From Hansschlegelia quercus (GTDB taxonomy: Bacteria > Pseudomonadota > Alphaproteobacteria > Rhizobiales > Methylopilaceae), in contig NZ_SIUB01000001.1 of the NCBI RefSeq assembly GCF_004310425.1, forward strand, positions 62,001-126,000: a stretch of 64,000 nt of DNA. Reading direction: 5' to 3'. Made by a program: the position numbers and the translations under genes. This document shows, one piece after another, positions 42,572 to 51,750 of this stretch; the stretch's first letter is position 1, and every line of letters begins with the position of its first letter. Below the pieces are notes generated by a model. It was given only the letters and a program-made list of their open reading frames with translations, made no database searches and was not told the DNA's origin.

Positions 42572-44926
42572 TCAGCCGGCCGCGCGCATCCGCTGCTTGA
42601 TGAAGGGCGACTCGAACGAAACGACCGGGCTCGGCCGCCCGACGAGATAGCCCTGAATCTCTTCGCAGTTCAGCTCGGCCAGGAACGCGCGCTGCTCGGG
42701 CGTCTCCACGCCCTCGGCGGTGATCGGCATATCCAGGCTCGCGCCGAGCGCGACGACGGCGCGCACGATCGCCTTAGCCTGCGGGCTCGTCGACAGCGTC
42801 TGGATGAACGAGGCGTCGATCTTGATCCGGTCGAAGGGAAAGGCCTGAAGGTAGGACAGCGACGAGTAGCCGGTGCCGAAATCGTCCATCGCGATCTGCA
42901 CGCCGAGCGCCTTCAGCCGACGGAGCGTGTTCAGCGCGCCGGATAGATCGTCGAGCAGCACGCCTTCGGTGATCTCCAGTTCGAGACGCTCGGCGGGAAG
43001 GCCAGTCTCGAGCAGGATCGAGTGGACGAGTTGCACGATGTCGCCGTGCTGAAACTGAACGGGTGAGAGATTCACCGCGACCTTGCCGGGCTTGGGCCAG
43101 CGCATGCCTTCGCGGCAGGCGGTGCGCAGCACCCATTCGCCGATCTGGACGATCGCGGCCGTCTCCTCGGCGACTGGGATGAACATGATCGGCGGGACGA
43201 CGCCGCGCACCGGGTGTTTCCAGCGGGCGAGCGCCTCGAACCCGTTGATCTCGCCGGTCTTGGTGTCGGCCTGCGGCATCCAGTGCAGGAACAGCTCGTT
43301 GCGCGAAAGCGCGGTGGCGAGGTCCTGTTGCAGGGCGCGGCGCTCGCGGAGCGCGAGGTCCATCTCCGGTTCGAATCCGCGGGAAAGACCGCGCCCGTCA
43401 GCCTTCGCCCGATAAAGCGCGGCGTCGGCGTTCGCGAACAGCGCATCCGCGGTCTGGCCGTGATGCGGAAAGACGGCGTAGCCGACGCTTGCGCCGCAGC
43501 GCATCGTGCGGCCAGCGATTGTGGTCTCGGTGTTCAGGCGTTCGGCGAACAAGGCGGCCAGCTTGTTGGCGTCGCCGGCGTCCGCGCCAGTGCCGATTAC
43601 GACGAACTCATCGCCGCCGAGCCGGAAAGCCATGGCGTTGGGGCCGGCCGAGATGATGCGTCGGGCGGCGGTCTTCAGGATCTCGTCGCCGGCGGAATGG
43701 CCGAAGACGTCGTTGACCTCCTTGAACTTGTCGAGGTCGATGCAGAACAAGGCGACCTCGCCGCCGCGCTTCATGGAGCTCGCCAGCGCCTCGTTGAAGG
43801 CGGCGCGGTTGGCGAGGCCAGTCAGCGGGTCGTGATAGGCGAGGTGGCGGATCTGGTGATCCTTCTGCTTATGGTCGCTGAGGTCGCGAAGCGTGAAGAC
43901 CCGCCGCCGCTTGCCGTCGCTGGTGAGGTCCCGGCTCGAAATCTCCACGAACATGCCCTCGCCGCCGGTGGCGCGCAGGCCGACTTCCTGAGGCTTCGCG
44001 AGGCTTGCGGATAGGATGCGGTCCGGATCGGGCGCGTCCAGGAAGTCGCGAAACGCGCGCCCGCGCAAAGCCACTCGGTCGAGCCCCATGAGCCGTCCGG
44101 CCGACAGATTCACGTCGACGATCTTGCCGTCCTCGCAGATCACGATGCCCTCGCGGGTCAGATCGGCGAAGGCGCGGTCGCGCTCCCATTCCGCGCGGAT
44201 TCCCGCGGGGGCCACGCCCAGAAGTACGATCAGCCCGACAAGGACGCCGAGATAGACGACCGCCAGCCCCATGCTGACGACGTCCGCGCCAAGGGCGTCG
44301 CCTGGCAGCGGAACGCGCAGGTTGGTCACGATCCCCACCGACCCATGCACGAGCACAGCGAACATCACGAGCGACAACGCCACCATGGCGCCCGCCGCCG
44401 TGCGGCCGATGGTCGAGCTTAGACGCGCCCCGATCGCCATGGCGGCCGCGCAACCGGCGATCGCTAATCCGCCCGCAAGAGCGAATTCGCCGATGTCGAG
44501 AACCGCGCGGCCCGGCACGCGAACCGCGGCCAGGCCGATGTAGAAAGTCACCGCCGCCGCGGCGCCGATGATCGCGCCGCCCGCCGCTGCCATACCGACT
44601 TCGTTGCGCCTGAGGTGGGGCAGCGCGAAGCCCGCCGCGGCGCCGTTCATCACCAGCGAAACCAGAATGGCGACGAAGCACATGGTGGCGTCGTAGACCG
44701 CGTAGGGCGCCGCCGTCGCAAAGGTGGAAAACGCGACGGCCCAGTGAGCGGCCGCGCAGGAGAGCGCCAGGATGCCGGTCCAGACCGCGCCGAACGGACC
44801 AACGATTCGCGCTTTGACCGCGGGGCCGAGCGCCAGCGTCCAAGCGAGCCCCGCGCCGCAGCACATGGCCAGAAGCGCGGTCGCGCTCGTCACCTGAGTT
44901 TCATCGAAGACCTCGAGGAGGGGCAT
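42572..44926 (-). CDS. GGDEF-EAL protein with degenerate MHYT-like membrane sensor and PAS
   Basis: 784 residues. The N-terminus has six to seven membrane helices in an MHYT-like layout, but the three motifs read AAHWAVA, VTFYIGLA and LVHGSVG, so only some histidines remain. A PAS-like domain (about 250-350, ICEDGKIVDVNLSAGRLMGL) precedes a GGDEF domain with an intact RLGGDEFVVIG near residue 430. An EAL domain follows with GFEALARW, NLSPVQFQHG, LEITEGVLL, MDDFGTGYSSLSYL, RIKIDASF and ITAEGVETPE. All residues usually needed for c-di-GMP hydrolysis are present, so it may make and break the messenger. It lies 97 bases downstream of corA. Confidence 0.92.
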   Translation of the reverse strand: MPLLEVFDETQVTSATALLAMCCGAGLAWTLALGPAVKARIVGPFGAVWTGILALSCAAAHWAVAFSTFATAAPYAVYDATMCFVAILVSLVMNGAAAGFALPHLRRNEVGMAAAGGAIIGAAAAVTFYIGLAAVRVPGRAVLDIGEFALAGGLAIAGCAAAMAIGARLSSTIGRTAAGAMVALSLVMFAVLVHGSVGIVTNLRVPLPGDALGADVVSMGLAVVYLGVLVGLIVLLGVAPAGIRAEWERDRAFADLTREGIVICEDGKIVDVNLSAGRLMGLDRVALRGRAFRDFLDAPDPDRILSASLAKPQEVGLRATGGEGMFVEISSRDLTSDGKRRRVFTLRDLSDHKQKDHQIRHLAYHDPLTGLANRAAFNEALASSMKRGGEVALFCIDLDKFKEVNDVFGHSAGDEILKTAARRIISAGPNAMAFRLGGDEFVVIGTGADAGDANKLAALFAERLNTETTIAGRTMRCGASVGYAVFPHHGQTADALFANADAALYRAKADGRGLSRGFEPEMDLALRERRALQQDLATALSRNELFLHWMPQADTKTGEINGFEALARWKHPVRGVVPPIMFIPVAEETAAIVQIGEWVLRTACREGMRWPKPGKVAVNLSPVQFQHGDIVQLVHSILLETGLPAERLELEITEGVLLDDLSGALNTLRRLKALGVQIAMDDFGTGYSSLSYLQAFPFDRIKIDASFIQTLSTSPQAKAIVRAVVALGASLDMPITAEGVETPEQRAFLAELNCEEIQGYLVGRPSPVVSFESPFIKQRMRAAG

Positions 44927-45023
44927 GCGTGTGACCGGAGAATGGACGGCAACTCATTCTCTACGTCGAGGTTCGATAACGATGTGTAATGATCGACGAT
45001 GAAATGCGCGCTTCGGCCGCAGT

Positions 45024-45995
45024 TCAGAGCCAGCGACGCCACTTGAAGAACAGGTACGGCAGAACCGCGCTCACCAGCATCAGCCCGAGCGCGAACGGGT
45101 AGCCGTGAGCCCATTTAAGCTCTGGCATGTGCTCGAAGTTCATGCCGTAGATCGAGGCCACGAGCGTCGGCGGCAGGAACACGACCGCCATGACCGAAAA
45201 CAGCTTTACGATGTCGTTCTGCGCCAAGCCGACCATACCAAGCATCGCGTCAAGCAGGAAGGTGACCTTGTCGTTCAGGAAGCTCGCGTGCTCGGTGAGC
45301 GAGGACGCGTCCCGCTGCAGCGTCCGGATCTGCGACTTGGTGTCCTTCGAGGGCTTCGCCCCCTCGATCTCCGCGGTGAGATAGAGAAAAACCCGCTGGA
45401 GCGTGACCAGACTTTCGCGCGACTTCGAGCTCAGGTCGCCCTTGCGGCCGATCGCCTTCAGCAGTTCCTGGTAGGGCTTGCGATAAGCCTGCGAGCCCGT
45501 ACGCTGGAAGATGATGCGTGACAGATCGTCGACGTCGGCCCCCACATGCTCGAGGATGTCGGCGACCCGGTCCACGATAGCGTCGAACAGGCCGATCAGC
45601 ACGGCCTCCGCGGTCCGTTCCCCCGCCTGCGCCTTGCAGGCCCGGGTCGAATAAATCTGGAACGGCTTGGGATCGTCATAGCGGACGGTGACGAGCGCCT
45701 GCTTCGTCAGGATGAAGGTCACCGCGGAGAGCACCGGCGTCGCCGTGTCGACATTGCACAGCACCGAGGCCGTCATATAGCGCGCGCCGCTCTCGATATA
45801 GAGACGGCTCGAAGGCTCGATCTCGACCATCTCGTCCCGCGTCGGAACGCTCGCGCCGACCGCGGCCTCGACCAGTTTGTCCTCCTCAGGCGTCGGCTGG
45901 AGAAGATCGATCCAGACGGCGTCGTTCGGCACGCGTCCATCCGTCAGCGCGACCTGGGCGAGCGCGCCGTCGCGCGCCGCATAGACGATGATCAT
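45024..45995 (-). CDS. corA: CorA family magnesium/cobalt transporter
   Basis: 323 residues. A large cytosolic N-terminal domain with a long helix (about 170-250) leads to two C-terminal membrane helices. The signature YGMNF lies after the first (FLPPTLVASIYGMNFEHMPE near residue 278), and the second is YPFALGLMLVSAVLPYLFFK. CorA pentamers take up Mg2+ and in some cases Co2+ or Ni2+. The last residues are basic (KWRRWL). It begins six bases after the xseB stop on the same strand, so the deacetylase, xseB and corA probably form an operon. Confidence 0.93.
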   Translation of the reverse strand: MIIVYAARDGALAQVALTDGRVPNDAVWIDLLQPTPEEDKLVEAAVGASVPTRDEMVEIEPSSRLYIESGARYMTASVLCNVDTATPVLSAVTFILTKQALVTVRYDDPKPFQIYSTRACKAQAGERTAEAVLIGLFDAIVDRVADILEHVGADVDDLSRIIFQRTGSQAYRKPYQELLKAIGRKGDLSSKSRESLVTLQRVFLYLTAEIEGAKPSKDTKSQIRTLQRDASSLTEHASFLNDKVTFLLDAMLGMVGLAQNDIVKLFSVMAVVFLPPTLVASIYGMNFEHMPELKWAHGYPFALGLMLVSAVLPYLFFKWRRWL

Positions 45996-46001
45996 CGTCG
46001 T

Positions 46002-46250
46002 CTACTCCGGGTCGAGCGGGCGGACGTCGACAGCGGCTCCGCCGGAGCCGGTCGCGATCGTCTCGACGCGCGCCTCGGCGCGCTTCAGCAACTCGTCGCA
46101 GCGCGCCTTGAGCAGTTCGCCGCGCCGGTAGATCTCGATCGATTCCTCGAGCGGCGCCTGGCCCTGCTCGAGCCGCGCGACGATCTTCTCTAGCTCGGCC
46201 AACGCCGCCTCGAAGGAGAGCGTAGAGACGTCGGCTGCGGCGTCCGTCAT
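46002..46250 (-). CDS. xseB: Exodeoxyribonuclease VII small subunit
   Basis: 82 residues, the usual XseB size. The motif SFEAALAELEKIVARLEQGQ near residue 12 and ESIEIYRRGELLKARCDELL near residue 36 match the XseB helical hairpin. It joins the large subunit XseA in exonuclease VII, which degrades single-stranded DNA from both ends. xseA is not in the window. The start at 46250 removes a 16-residue extension without family similarity. In many alphaproteobacteria it follows a deacetylase gene, as here. Confidence 0.93.
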   Translation of the reverse strand: MTDAAADVSTLSFEAALAELEKIVARLEQGQAPLEESIEIYRRGELLKARCDELLKRAEARVETIATGSGGAAVDVRPLDPE

Positions 46251-46294
46251 GGGCGATCCTCGTGAAGCGTCCGGGCCGCCTTCATGCGCGAAGC

Positions 46295-47221
46295 TCAAGC
46301 CCCCATCAAGGCGCGGACATGAGCGGCGGACGATTCCGCAAGGCCCTTGAGGTCGTAGCCGCCCTCCATGACCGACACGATACGGCTTCCGCAGTGCTCG
46401 TCGGCCACCTCCATCAGCGCGCGCGTCATCCAGTCGTAGTCTGCGGCCTGGAGGTAGAGCCCGCCGAGCGGATCGCGGGCGTGGGCGTCGAAGCCGGCGG
46501 AGATGATCAGCAGATCGGGCGAAAAGGTCCTGAGCGCCGGAAGGATGGCGTCGTCGAACGCCTCCTTGAACTTCGCGCCGCCGTCGCCCGCCCGCATCGG
46601 CGCATTGACGACGTTGCCGCAGCCGGTCTCCGAGCGCGCGCCGGTGCCGGGAAACAGCGGCATCTGGTGGGTCGAGGCGTAGAACAGCGTCGGGTCGTCC
46701 CAGACGAGAGCCTGCGTGCCGTTGCCGTGGTGGACGTCGAAATCGACGATCGCGACCTTCTGGGCGCCGTGTGTCTTCTGCGCGTGACGCGCGGCGACGA
46801 CGGCGTTATTGAAGAAGCAGAAGCCCATCGCGGTGGTCGCCTCCGCGTGGTGACCCGGCGGGCGCATGCCGCAGAAGGCGTTCTTCGCCTTGCCCGCCAT
46901 CACCTCATCGACCGCGAGCGTCGAGGCGCCGAGCGCGCGCAGCAGCGCCTCCCAGGTGCCGGGGCTCATCATCGTGTCGCCGTCGATCATCACCATGCCC
47001 TCGCGGGGTCGGGCGTCTTCCAACGCTTCCACGAACGCGCGGGGGTGCGCGAGCGCCGCGACCTCGGCTTCCGCGAGCGGCGCCTCGACGCGCATCAGCG
47101 GCTGAAACGTCTCGGCCTCGAGCGCCTGTTCGACCGCGCGCATGCGGTCAGGCCGCTCGGGGTGACCGGGCGTGACGAGATGCTGGGCGAAGGAAGGATG
47201 GGTGATGTAGAGCGTGCTCAA
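46295..47221 (-). CDS. Histone deacetylase / acetylpolyamine amidohydrolase family protein
   Basis: 308 residues. Zinc-dependent deacetylase motifs: FCGMRPPGHHAEATTAMGFC near residue 115, VAIVDFDVHHGNGTQALV near residue 150, SAGFDAHARDPLGG near residue 238 and the C-terminal VMEGGYDLKG. The Asp-His-Asp zinc ligands and the paired active-site histidines are all present. Bacterial relatives deacetylate acetylpolyamines or protein lysines; the substrate cannot be read here. It is first in a unit with xseB (44 bases on) and corA. Confidence 0.93.
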   Translation of the reverse strand: MSTLYITHPSFAQHLVTPGHPERPDRMRAVEQALEAETFQPLMRVEAPLAEAEVAALAHPRAFVEALEDARPREGMVMIDGDTMMSPGTWEALLRALGASTLAVDEVMAGKAKNAFCGMRPPGHHAEATTAMGFCFFNNAVVAARHAQKTHGAQKVAIVDFDVHHGNGTQALVWDDPTLFYASTHQMPLFPGTGARSETGCGNVVNAPMRAGDGGAKFKEAFDDAILPALRTFSPDLLIISAGFDAHARDPLGGLYLQAADYDWMTRALMEVADEHCGSRIVSVMEGGYDLKGLAESSAAHVRALMGA

Positions 47222-47290
47222 CGGACGGCCTCCCGGACGGCTTTTCTTTCTGGGATACCAGAAGTCCTGACCGTGCGCGACGAACCTTAT

Positions 47291-49057
47291 CTAGAGCGCG
47301 AGCGCAGCGTCCGCCGCCTCTCCCAAAGACGCCGCGCCGGATATGACGGCGCGCGCTAGGCCCTCGGTTCCTCCGAGAAGGTTTTCCGCATGGAAACGCG
47401 CGAGCGCCACATAGGCTCCGCCGTCCTGATTGCTCCCCATCGCGGCGAGCGCGTTCTCGGCGAGGGCGGCCCCGCCGAGCGTCAGGCCGAACAGCCGGAG
47501 ATAAGGCGTCGCGCCGGCGAGGATCGCCGCCTGATCGTTCGCGGCTTCGCGCATGAACGCGGTCGCCCGCCCAAGCGCCGCCTTCGCCTCGGCGAGGCGG
47601 GCGGCGCTGTCGCCGAGCGCCGGCCCCGTGGCGCGGAGGCGCGAGATTGTCTCTTCGATCGACGCGAGCACCTCCTCCGCCGACGCACCGTCAGACTGCG
47701 CAAGCTTGCGGGTGGCGAGATCGATCGCCTGCACCCCGTTTGTCCCCTCGTAGATCGGCGCGATGCGAGCGTCGCGCAGGTGTTGGGCGGCCCCGGTCTC
47801 TTCGACATAGCCCATGCCGCCATGGACCTGCAGCCCAAGCGACGCGACCTCGCAGCCGATATCGGTCGAGAACGCCTTCGCGATCGGGATCAGCAGGCTC
47901 GCCCGTTCGTGCGCCGCCTTGCGCTCGACGTCGTCCGTCGCGCGATTGGCGCGGTCGAGTTCGACGGCGGCGCGGTAGCAGATCCCGCGGGCCGCCGCCG
48001 TCAAAGCGCGCATCGTCATGAGCATGCGTCGCACGTCCGGATGGGCGACGATGGGGCTCGGCGATAGGCTGCCCCCGGACCGCCCCTGTCGACGCTCATG
48101 CGCGTAAGCGAGGGCAGCCTGCGTCGCACGCTCGGCGATGGCGACGCCCTGCAGGCCTACGGCGAGGCGGGCGTTGTTCATCATCGTGAACATGCAGGCG
48201 AGCCCGCGGTTCTCCTCGCCCACGAGGTAGCCTATGGCGCCCTCTCCTTCGCCGAAGACCATCGTGCAGGTCGGGCTGCCGTGGATGCCGAGCTTGTGCT
48301 CGATGCCCGCGCAGACGAGGTCGTTGCGCGCGCCCAGCTCGCCGCCCTCTTCAATGAGGCGTTTCGGCACGAGGAACAGCGAGATCCCGCGCACACCCTC
48401 CGGTGCGTTCGGCAAGCGCGCGAGCACAAGGTGGAGGATGTTCTCCGCCATGTCGTGCTCGCCATAGGTGATGAAGATTTTCTGGCCCTTGATGCGATAA
48501 GAGCCGTCGTCTGCGCGCTCGGCGCGCGTGCGAAGCAGCGCGAGATCGGTGCCGGCCTGCGGCTCCGTCAGATTCATCGTCGCCGTCCACTCGCCGGCGA
48601 CCAACTTCGGCAGATAGATCCGTTTGATCTCGTCCGAACCGTGGCGCTCGAGACATTCGATCCCGCCATGCGTCAGCAGAGGACAGAGTCCGAAGGCCAT
48701 CGAGCCTTGCGCCCAGAGTTCGCTGGTCAGCGCCCACACCGCCGTCGGCAACGCCTGCCCACCATGCGCTTCCTCGGCCGACACTGCGTTCCACCCGGCT
48801 GCGGACCAGGTGCGATAGGCCTGCGCATAGCCCGGCGCCGTGGTCACTGCGCCATCGGAGAAACGCGCGCCCTCACGATCTCCGACGCGGTTTAGCGGGG
48901 CGATGATGTCGGTCGCGAACGCGCCGGCCTGCTCGATCACGGCCGCAACTGTCTCCGTGTCGATGTCGCCGTAGAGACCCTCAGAGCGCGCGCGAGCGAG
49001 CCCCGCCGCATGGTCGAGGGTGAACAGCATCTCAGCGACGGGCGCGCGATACGTCAT
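47291..49057 (-). CDS. Acyl-CoA dehydrogenase, long (DmdC-like, with extra C-terminal domain)
   Basis: 588 residues from ATG 49057. The acyl-CoA dehydrogenase core has the FAD-binding segment WTATMNLTEPQAGTDLALLR near residue 155, IKGQKIFITYGEHDMAENI and the substrate-flavin segment MMNNARLAVGLQGVAIAERA near residue 285. The C-terminal signature is APIYEGTNGVQAIDLATRKL near residue 430. A further domain of about 150 residues follows, as in 3-methylmercaptopropionyl-CoA dehydrogenase (DmdC)-like proteins. It dehydrogenates an acyl-CoA; a role in DMSP breakdown is only one possibility. It is divergent from the Sua5 gene, 55 bases apart. Confidence 0.87.
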   Translation of the reverse strand: MTYRAPVAEMLFTLDHAAGLARARSEGLYGDIDTETVAAVIEQAGAFATDIIAPLNRVGDREGARFSDGAVTTAPGYAQAYRTWSAAGWNAVSAEEAHGGQALPTAVWALTSELWAQGSMAFGLCPLLTHGGIECLERHGSDEIKRIYLPKLVAGEWTATMNLTEPQAGTDLALLRTRAERADDGSYRIKGQKIFITYGEHDMAENILHLVLARLPNAPEGVRGISLFLVPKRLIEEGGELGARNDLVCAGIEHKLGIHGSPTCTMVFGEGEGAIGYLVGEENRGLACMFTMMNNARLAVGLQGVAIAERATQAALAYAHERRQGRSGGSLSPSPIVAHPDVRRMLMTMRALTAAARGICYRAAVELDRANRATDDVERKAAHERASLLIPIAKAFSTDIGCEVASLGLQVHGGMGYVEETGAAQHLRDARIAPIYEGTNGVQAIDLATRKLAQSDGASAEEVLASIEETISRLRATGPALGDSAARLAEAKAALGRATAFMREAANDQAAILAGATPYLRLFGLTLGGAALAENALAAMGSNQDGGAYVALARFHAENLLGGTEGLARAVISGAASLGEAADAALAL

Positions 49058-49112
49058 GGAGCGTTCTCCGTTTTCCGCCTCTTCGCTTGACGGACGGGGC
49101 GGCGGACCGTCA

Positions 49113-50105
49113 ATGCGCTCTTCGCCCAAGGGACAGATCGCATTGACCGCCCGCACAACCCGAGAACTGACGCCGGAAGACGCCGAAGAAGCCGGCGCTC
49201 TGCTTGCGCGCGGCGGATTGGTCGCGTTTCCGACCGAAACGGTCTACGGCCTTGGCGCGGATGCGGGCAACGCTGCCGCGGTCGCTTCGCTTTACGGCGC
49301 CAAGGGAAGACCTTCGTTCAACCCGTTGATTGCGCATGTTCCTTCAGTCGTGGAGGCTCGGACCGTCGCCGTCTTCGATGTCGACGCGGAACGGCTCGCC
49401 GCCGCTTTCTGGCCGGGGCCGCTGACCCTCGTACTCCCCGCCGCCTCGGGCTGCCCGGTCTGCGAACTCGCGCGCTCGGGCCTCGAAACGGTCGCGGTGC
49501 GCGCGCCGGATCATCCCATCGCCGAGGCGATCCTTCGCGCGGCCGGACGCCCGATCGTGGCGCCGTCGGCCAATCGCTCAGGGCGAGTGAGCCCGACGAC
49601 GGCTGATCACGTGCTTACCGACCTCGATGGGCTGATCGACGCTGTGTTGGACGGCGGCGCGACGCGGGTCGGGCTCGAATCCACGATCGTCGCCTGTCTC
49701 GGCGGCGCGGCGACTTTGCTTCGGCCGGGCGGGGTCCCGCGCGAAGCGATCGAGGCGGCGCTCGGCCGGGCGCTCGCGCTCCCCGCCGAAGACGAGCACG
49801 CCCCGGCCTCTCCGGGCCGCCTCGCCTCGCATTACGCTCCCGCGGCCGCGCTTCGGCTGGACGCCGCGGCGCCGGCAGCCGGAGAGGCATGGCTTGGCTT
49901 CGGTCCGGACGATGTCACGGACGGGGTGCGGGATACGCTCAGTGCGTCAGGAGATCTCGCGGAAGCCGCGGCGCGCCTGTTCACAACGCTTCGGTCTCTG
50001 GATGCGACAGGCGTCGCGCGTATCGCGGTGGCGCCGATCCCGGTCGGAGGATTGGGCGACGCCATACGAGACCGGCTCAAGCGGGCGGCGGCGCCGCGAG
50101 GGTAG
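49113..50105 (+). CDS. L-threonylcarbamoyladenylate synthase, Sua5/TsaC type
   Basis: 330 residues. The catalytic domain has GLVAFPTETVYGLGADAGN near residue 40, the K-R and S motif YGAKGRPSFNPLIAHV, and TVAVRAPDHPIAEAIL near residue 135. A C-terminal Sua5 domain is present (ASPGRLASHYAPAAALRLD near residue 245). It makes threonylcarbamoyl-AMP from threonine, bicarbonate and ATP for the t6A modification at position 37 of ANN-decoding tRNAs. ATG 49113 is used; TTG at 49143 has AAGGGA upstream and is an alternative. It is divergent from the acyl-CoA dehydrogenase. Confidence 0.93.
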   Translation: MRSSPKGQIALTARTTRELTPEDAEEAGALLARGGLVAFPTETVYGLGADAGNAAAVASLYGAKGRPSFNPLIAHVPSVVEARTVAVFDVDAERLAAAFWPGPLTLVLPAASGCPVCELARSGLETVAVRAPDHPIAEAILRAAGRPIVAPSANRSGRVSPTTADHVLTDLDGLIDAVLDGGATRVGLESTIVACLGGAATLLRPGGVPREAIEAALGRALALPAEDEHAPASPGRLASHYAPAAALRLDAAAPAAGEAWLGFGPDDVTDGVRDTLSASGDLAEAAARLFTTLRSLDATGVARIAVAPIPVGGLGDAIRDRLKRAAAPRG

Positions 50106-50138
50106 AGCGCGACGCCCGACCGACCCTCGACCTCGCGT

Positions 50139-50234
50139 CCCGGACTTGATCAGGGACCCAGACGCGCGGACGTCCCGTAGCGCCTGCTAGACTCCTGCCC
50201 ACTCAGCGGCTCTGGGTCCCGGATCAAGTCCGGG
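50139..50234. repeat. Long-stem inverted repeat between sua5 and the FAD dehydrogenase
   Basis: Arms of 24 bases, CCCGGACTTGATCAGGGACC(CAGA) at 50139-50162 and the reverse complement at 50211-50234, differ at one position. The loop is 48 bases. It resembles CCCGGACTTGATCCGGG-type palindromes dispersed in alphaproteobacteria. It lies in the 187-base gap and holds no gene. Confidence 0.75.
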
Positions 50235-50292
50235 GCTCGAGGCGGCGGATCATCAAGCGGCCCGCCCACGGCCGCGCTATACTCTCCCCGCC

Positions 50293-51708
50293 ATGACCCT
50301 CCCGATGCCGCTTGACCTCGTCGCCCGCTTCGCCGCGCTCGTCGCGCCGAACGACATGCTCGACGCCGAAGACGCCGCGCCGCACCTCGTCGAGCCTCGC
50401 GGACTCTACAAAGGCCGCGCGGCGATCGTCATCCGCCCGCGCAGCACCGAAGAAGTCGCAGCGATCGTGCGGCTCGCGCACGAGACCGGCACTCCGATCG
50501 TCCCGCAGGGCGGCAATACCGGGCTCGTCGGCGGGCAGACCCCGGACCAGGGCGGCGGCGCTATCCTACTCTCGACGAAGCGGCTCGACCGTATCCGCGA
50601 GGTCGATGCGGACGAGAACCTGATCGTGGCGGAAGCGGGCGTCACGCTCGCTGCGATCCAGGATGCGGCGAAGGCCGCGGACCGGCTGTTCCCGCTCAGC
50701 TTAGGCTCGGAGGGCTCCTGCACCGTCGGCGGCAATATCGCGACCAACGCCGGCGGCGTTGGCGTGCTCGCCTATGGCAACACCCGCGACCTCGTGCTCG
50801 GCGTCGAGGCGGTGCTGCCCGACGGACGCATCTGGAACGGCCTCCGCCGGCTCCGAAAGGACAATACCGGCTACGACCTCAAGCACCTGTTCATCGGCTC
50901 GGAAGGCACGCTCGGCATCGTCACCGCCGCCGTGCTCAAGCTCTTTCCGGCTCCCCGTGAGGTCGCGACCGCCTTCTGCGGCGTGCCCTCCCCCGCCGCA
51001 GCTCTGGCGCTGTTCCGGCTGCTGCGCGCGAAGGCCGGCTCGGCGCTCACGGGCTGTGAAATCCTCCCGCGCATCGGTCTCGACTTCACGCTCAGGCACA
51101 TGGCCGCGACGCGCGATCCGCTCTCCGAGCCTCACCCTTGGTACGTGCTCGTCGAACTCTCGTCGCCGCTCTCGATCGGCCTCGCCGCGACGCTCGAAAG
51201 CGCTCTGGCGGAAGCCTTCGAAACCGGGATCGTCGAGGACGCGGCGATCGCGGTTTCCGGCGAGCACGCGGAGGCTTTCTGGCGCATCCGGCAGGGCATG
51301 TCGGAGGTTCAGGGCAAGGAAGGCGGCTCGATCAAGCACGACGTCTCCGTGCCGCTGGGACGCGTCGCGGCGTTCATCGCGGAGGCGACGTCGGCGGTCG
51401 AGGCTTTCGAGCCCGGCGCCCGCGTCGTGGCTTTCGGCCACCTTGGGGACGGCAACATCCACTTCAACGTCAGCCAGCCCGTAGGCGTGGACAAGGCGAC
51501 CTATCTCGAGCGCTGGAGTGCGATGAACGAGGTCGTCCACGGGATCGTCGAGGCCTATGGCGGCTCGATCGCAGCCGAGCACGGCGTCGGGCGCCTGAAG
51601 CGGGGGCTGCTGCCGACGGTCAAGCAGAGCGTGGAGCTCGACATGATGCGGGCGGTGAAGTCCGCGCTCGATCCAAACGGGCTGTTCAATCCCGGCGTGC
51701 TGATCTGA
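50293..51708 (+). CDS. FAD-linked D-2-hydroxyacid dehydrogenase (GlcD/D2HGDH-like)
   Basis: 471 residues. The FAD domain (PCMH type) has IVPQGGNTGLVGGQTPDQGG near residue 70, the covalent-type or tightly bound FAD region SLGSEGSCTVGGNIATNAGG near residue 135, and GYDLKHLFIGSEGTLGIVTA near residue 193. The C-terminal domain includes FGHLGDGNIHFNVSQPVG near residue 382 and AEHGVGRLKRGLL near residue 430. These motifs occur in GlcD, D-2-hydroxyglutarate dehydrogenase and D-lactate dehydrogenase. It oxidises a D-2-hydroxyacid to the 2-oxoacid; which one is not clear. Confidence 0.88.
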   Translation: MTLPMPLDLVARFAALVAPNDMLDAEDAAPHLVEPRGLYKGRAAIVIRPRSTEEVAAIVRLAHETGTPIVPQGGNTGLVGGQTPDQGGGAILLSTKRLDRIREVDADENLIVAEAGVTLAAIQDAAKAADRLFPLSLGSEGSCTVGGNIATNAGGVGVLAYGNTRDLVLGVEAVLPDGRIWNGLRRLRKDNTGYDLKHLFIGSEGTLGIVTAAVLKLFPAPREVATAFCGVPSPAAALALFRLLRAKAGSALTGCEILPRIGLDFTLRHMAATRDPLSEPHPWYVLVELSSPLSIGLAATLESALAEAFETGIVEDAAIAVSGEHAEAFWRIRQGMSEVQGKEGGSIKHDVSVPLGRVAAFIAEATSAVEAFEPGARVVAFGHLGDGNIHFNVSQPVGVDKATYLERWSAMNEVVHGIVEAYGGSIAAEHGVGRLKRGLLPTVKQSVELDMMRAVKSALDPNGLFNPGVLI

Positions 51709-51750
51709 GCGAAACGCGGCGTTAACGACGTCAGGCGTTCCATCGGCTTC

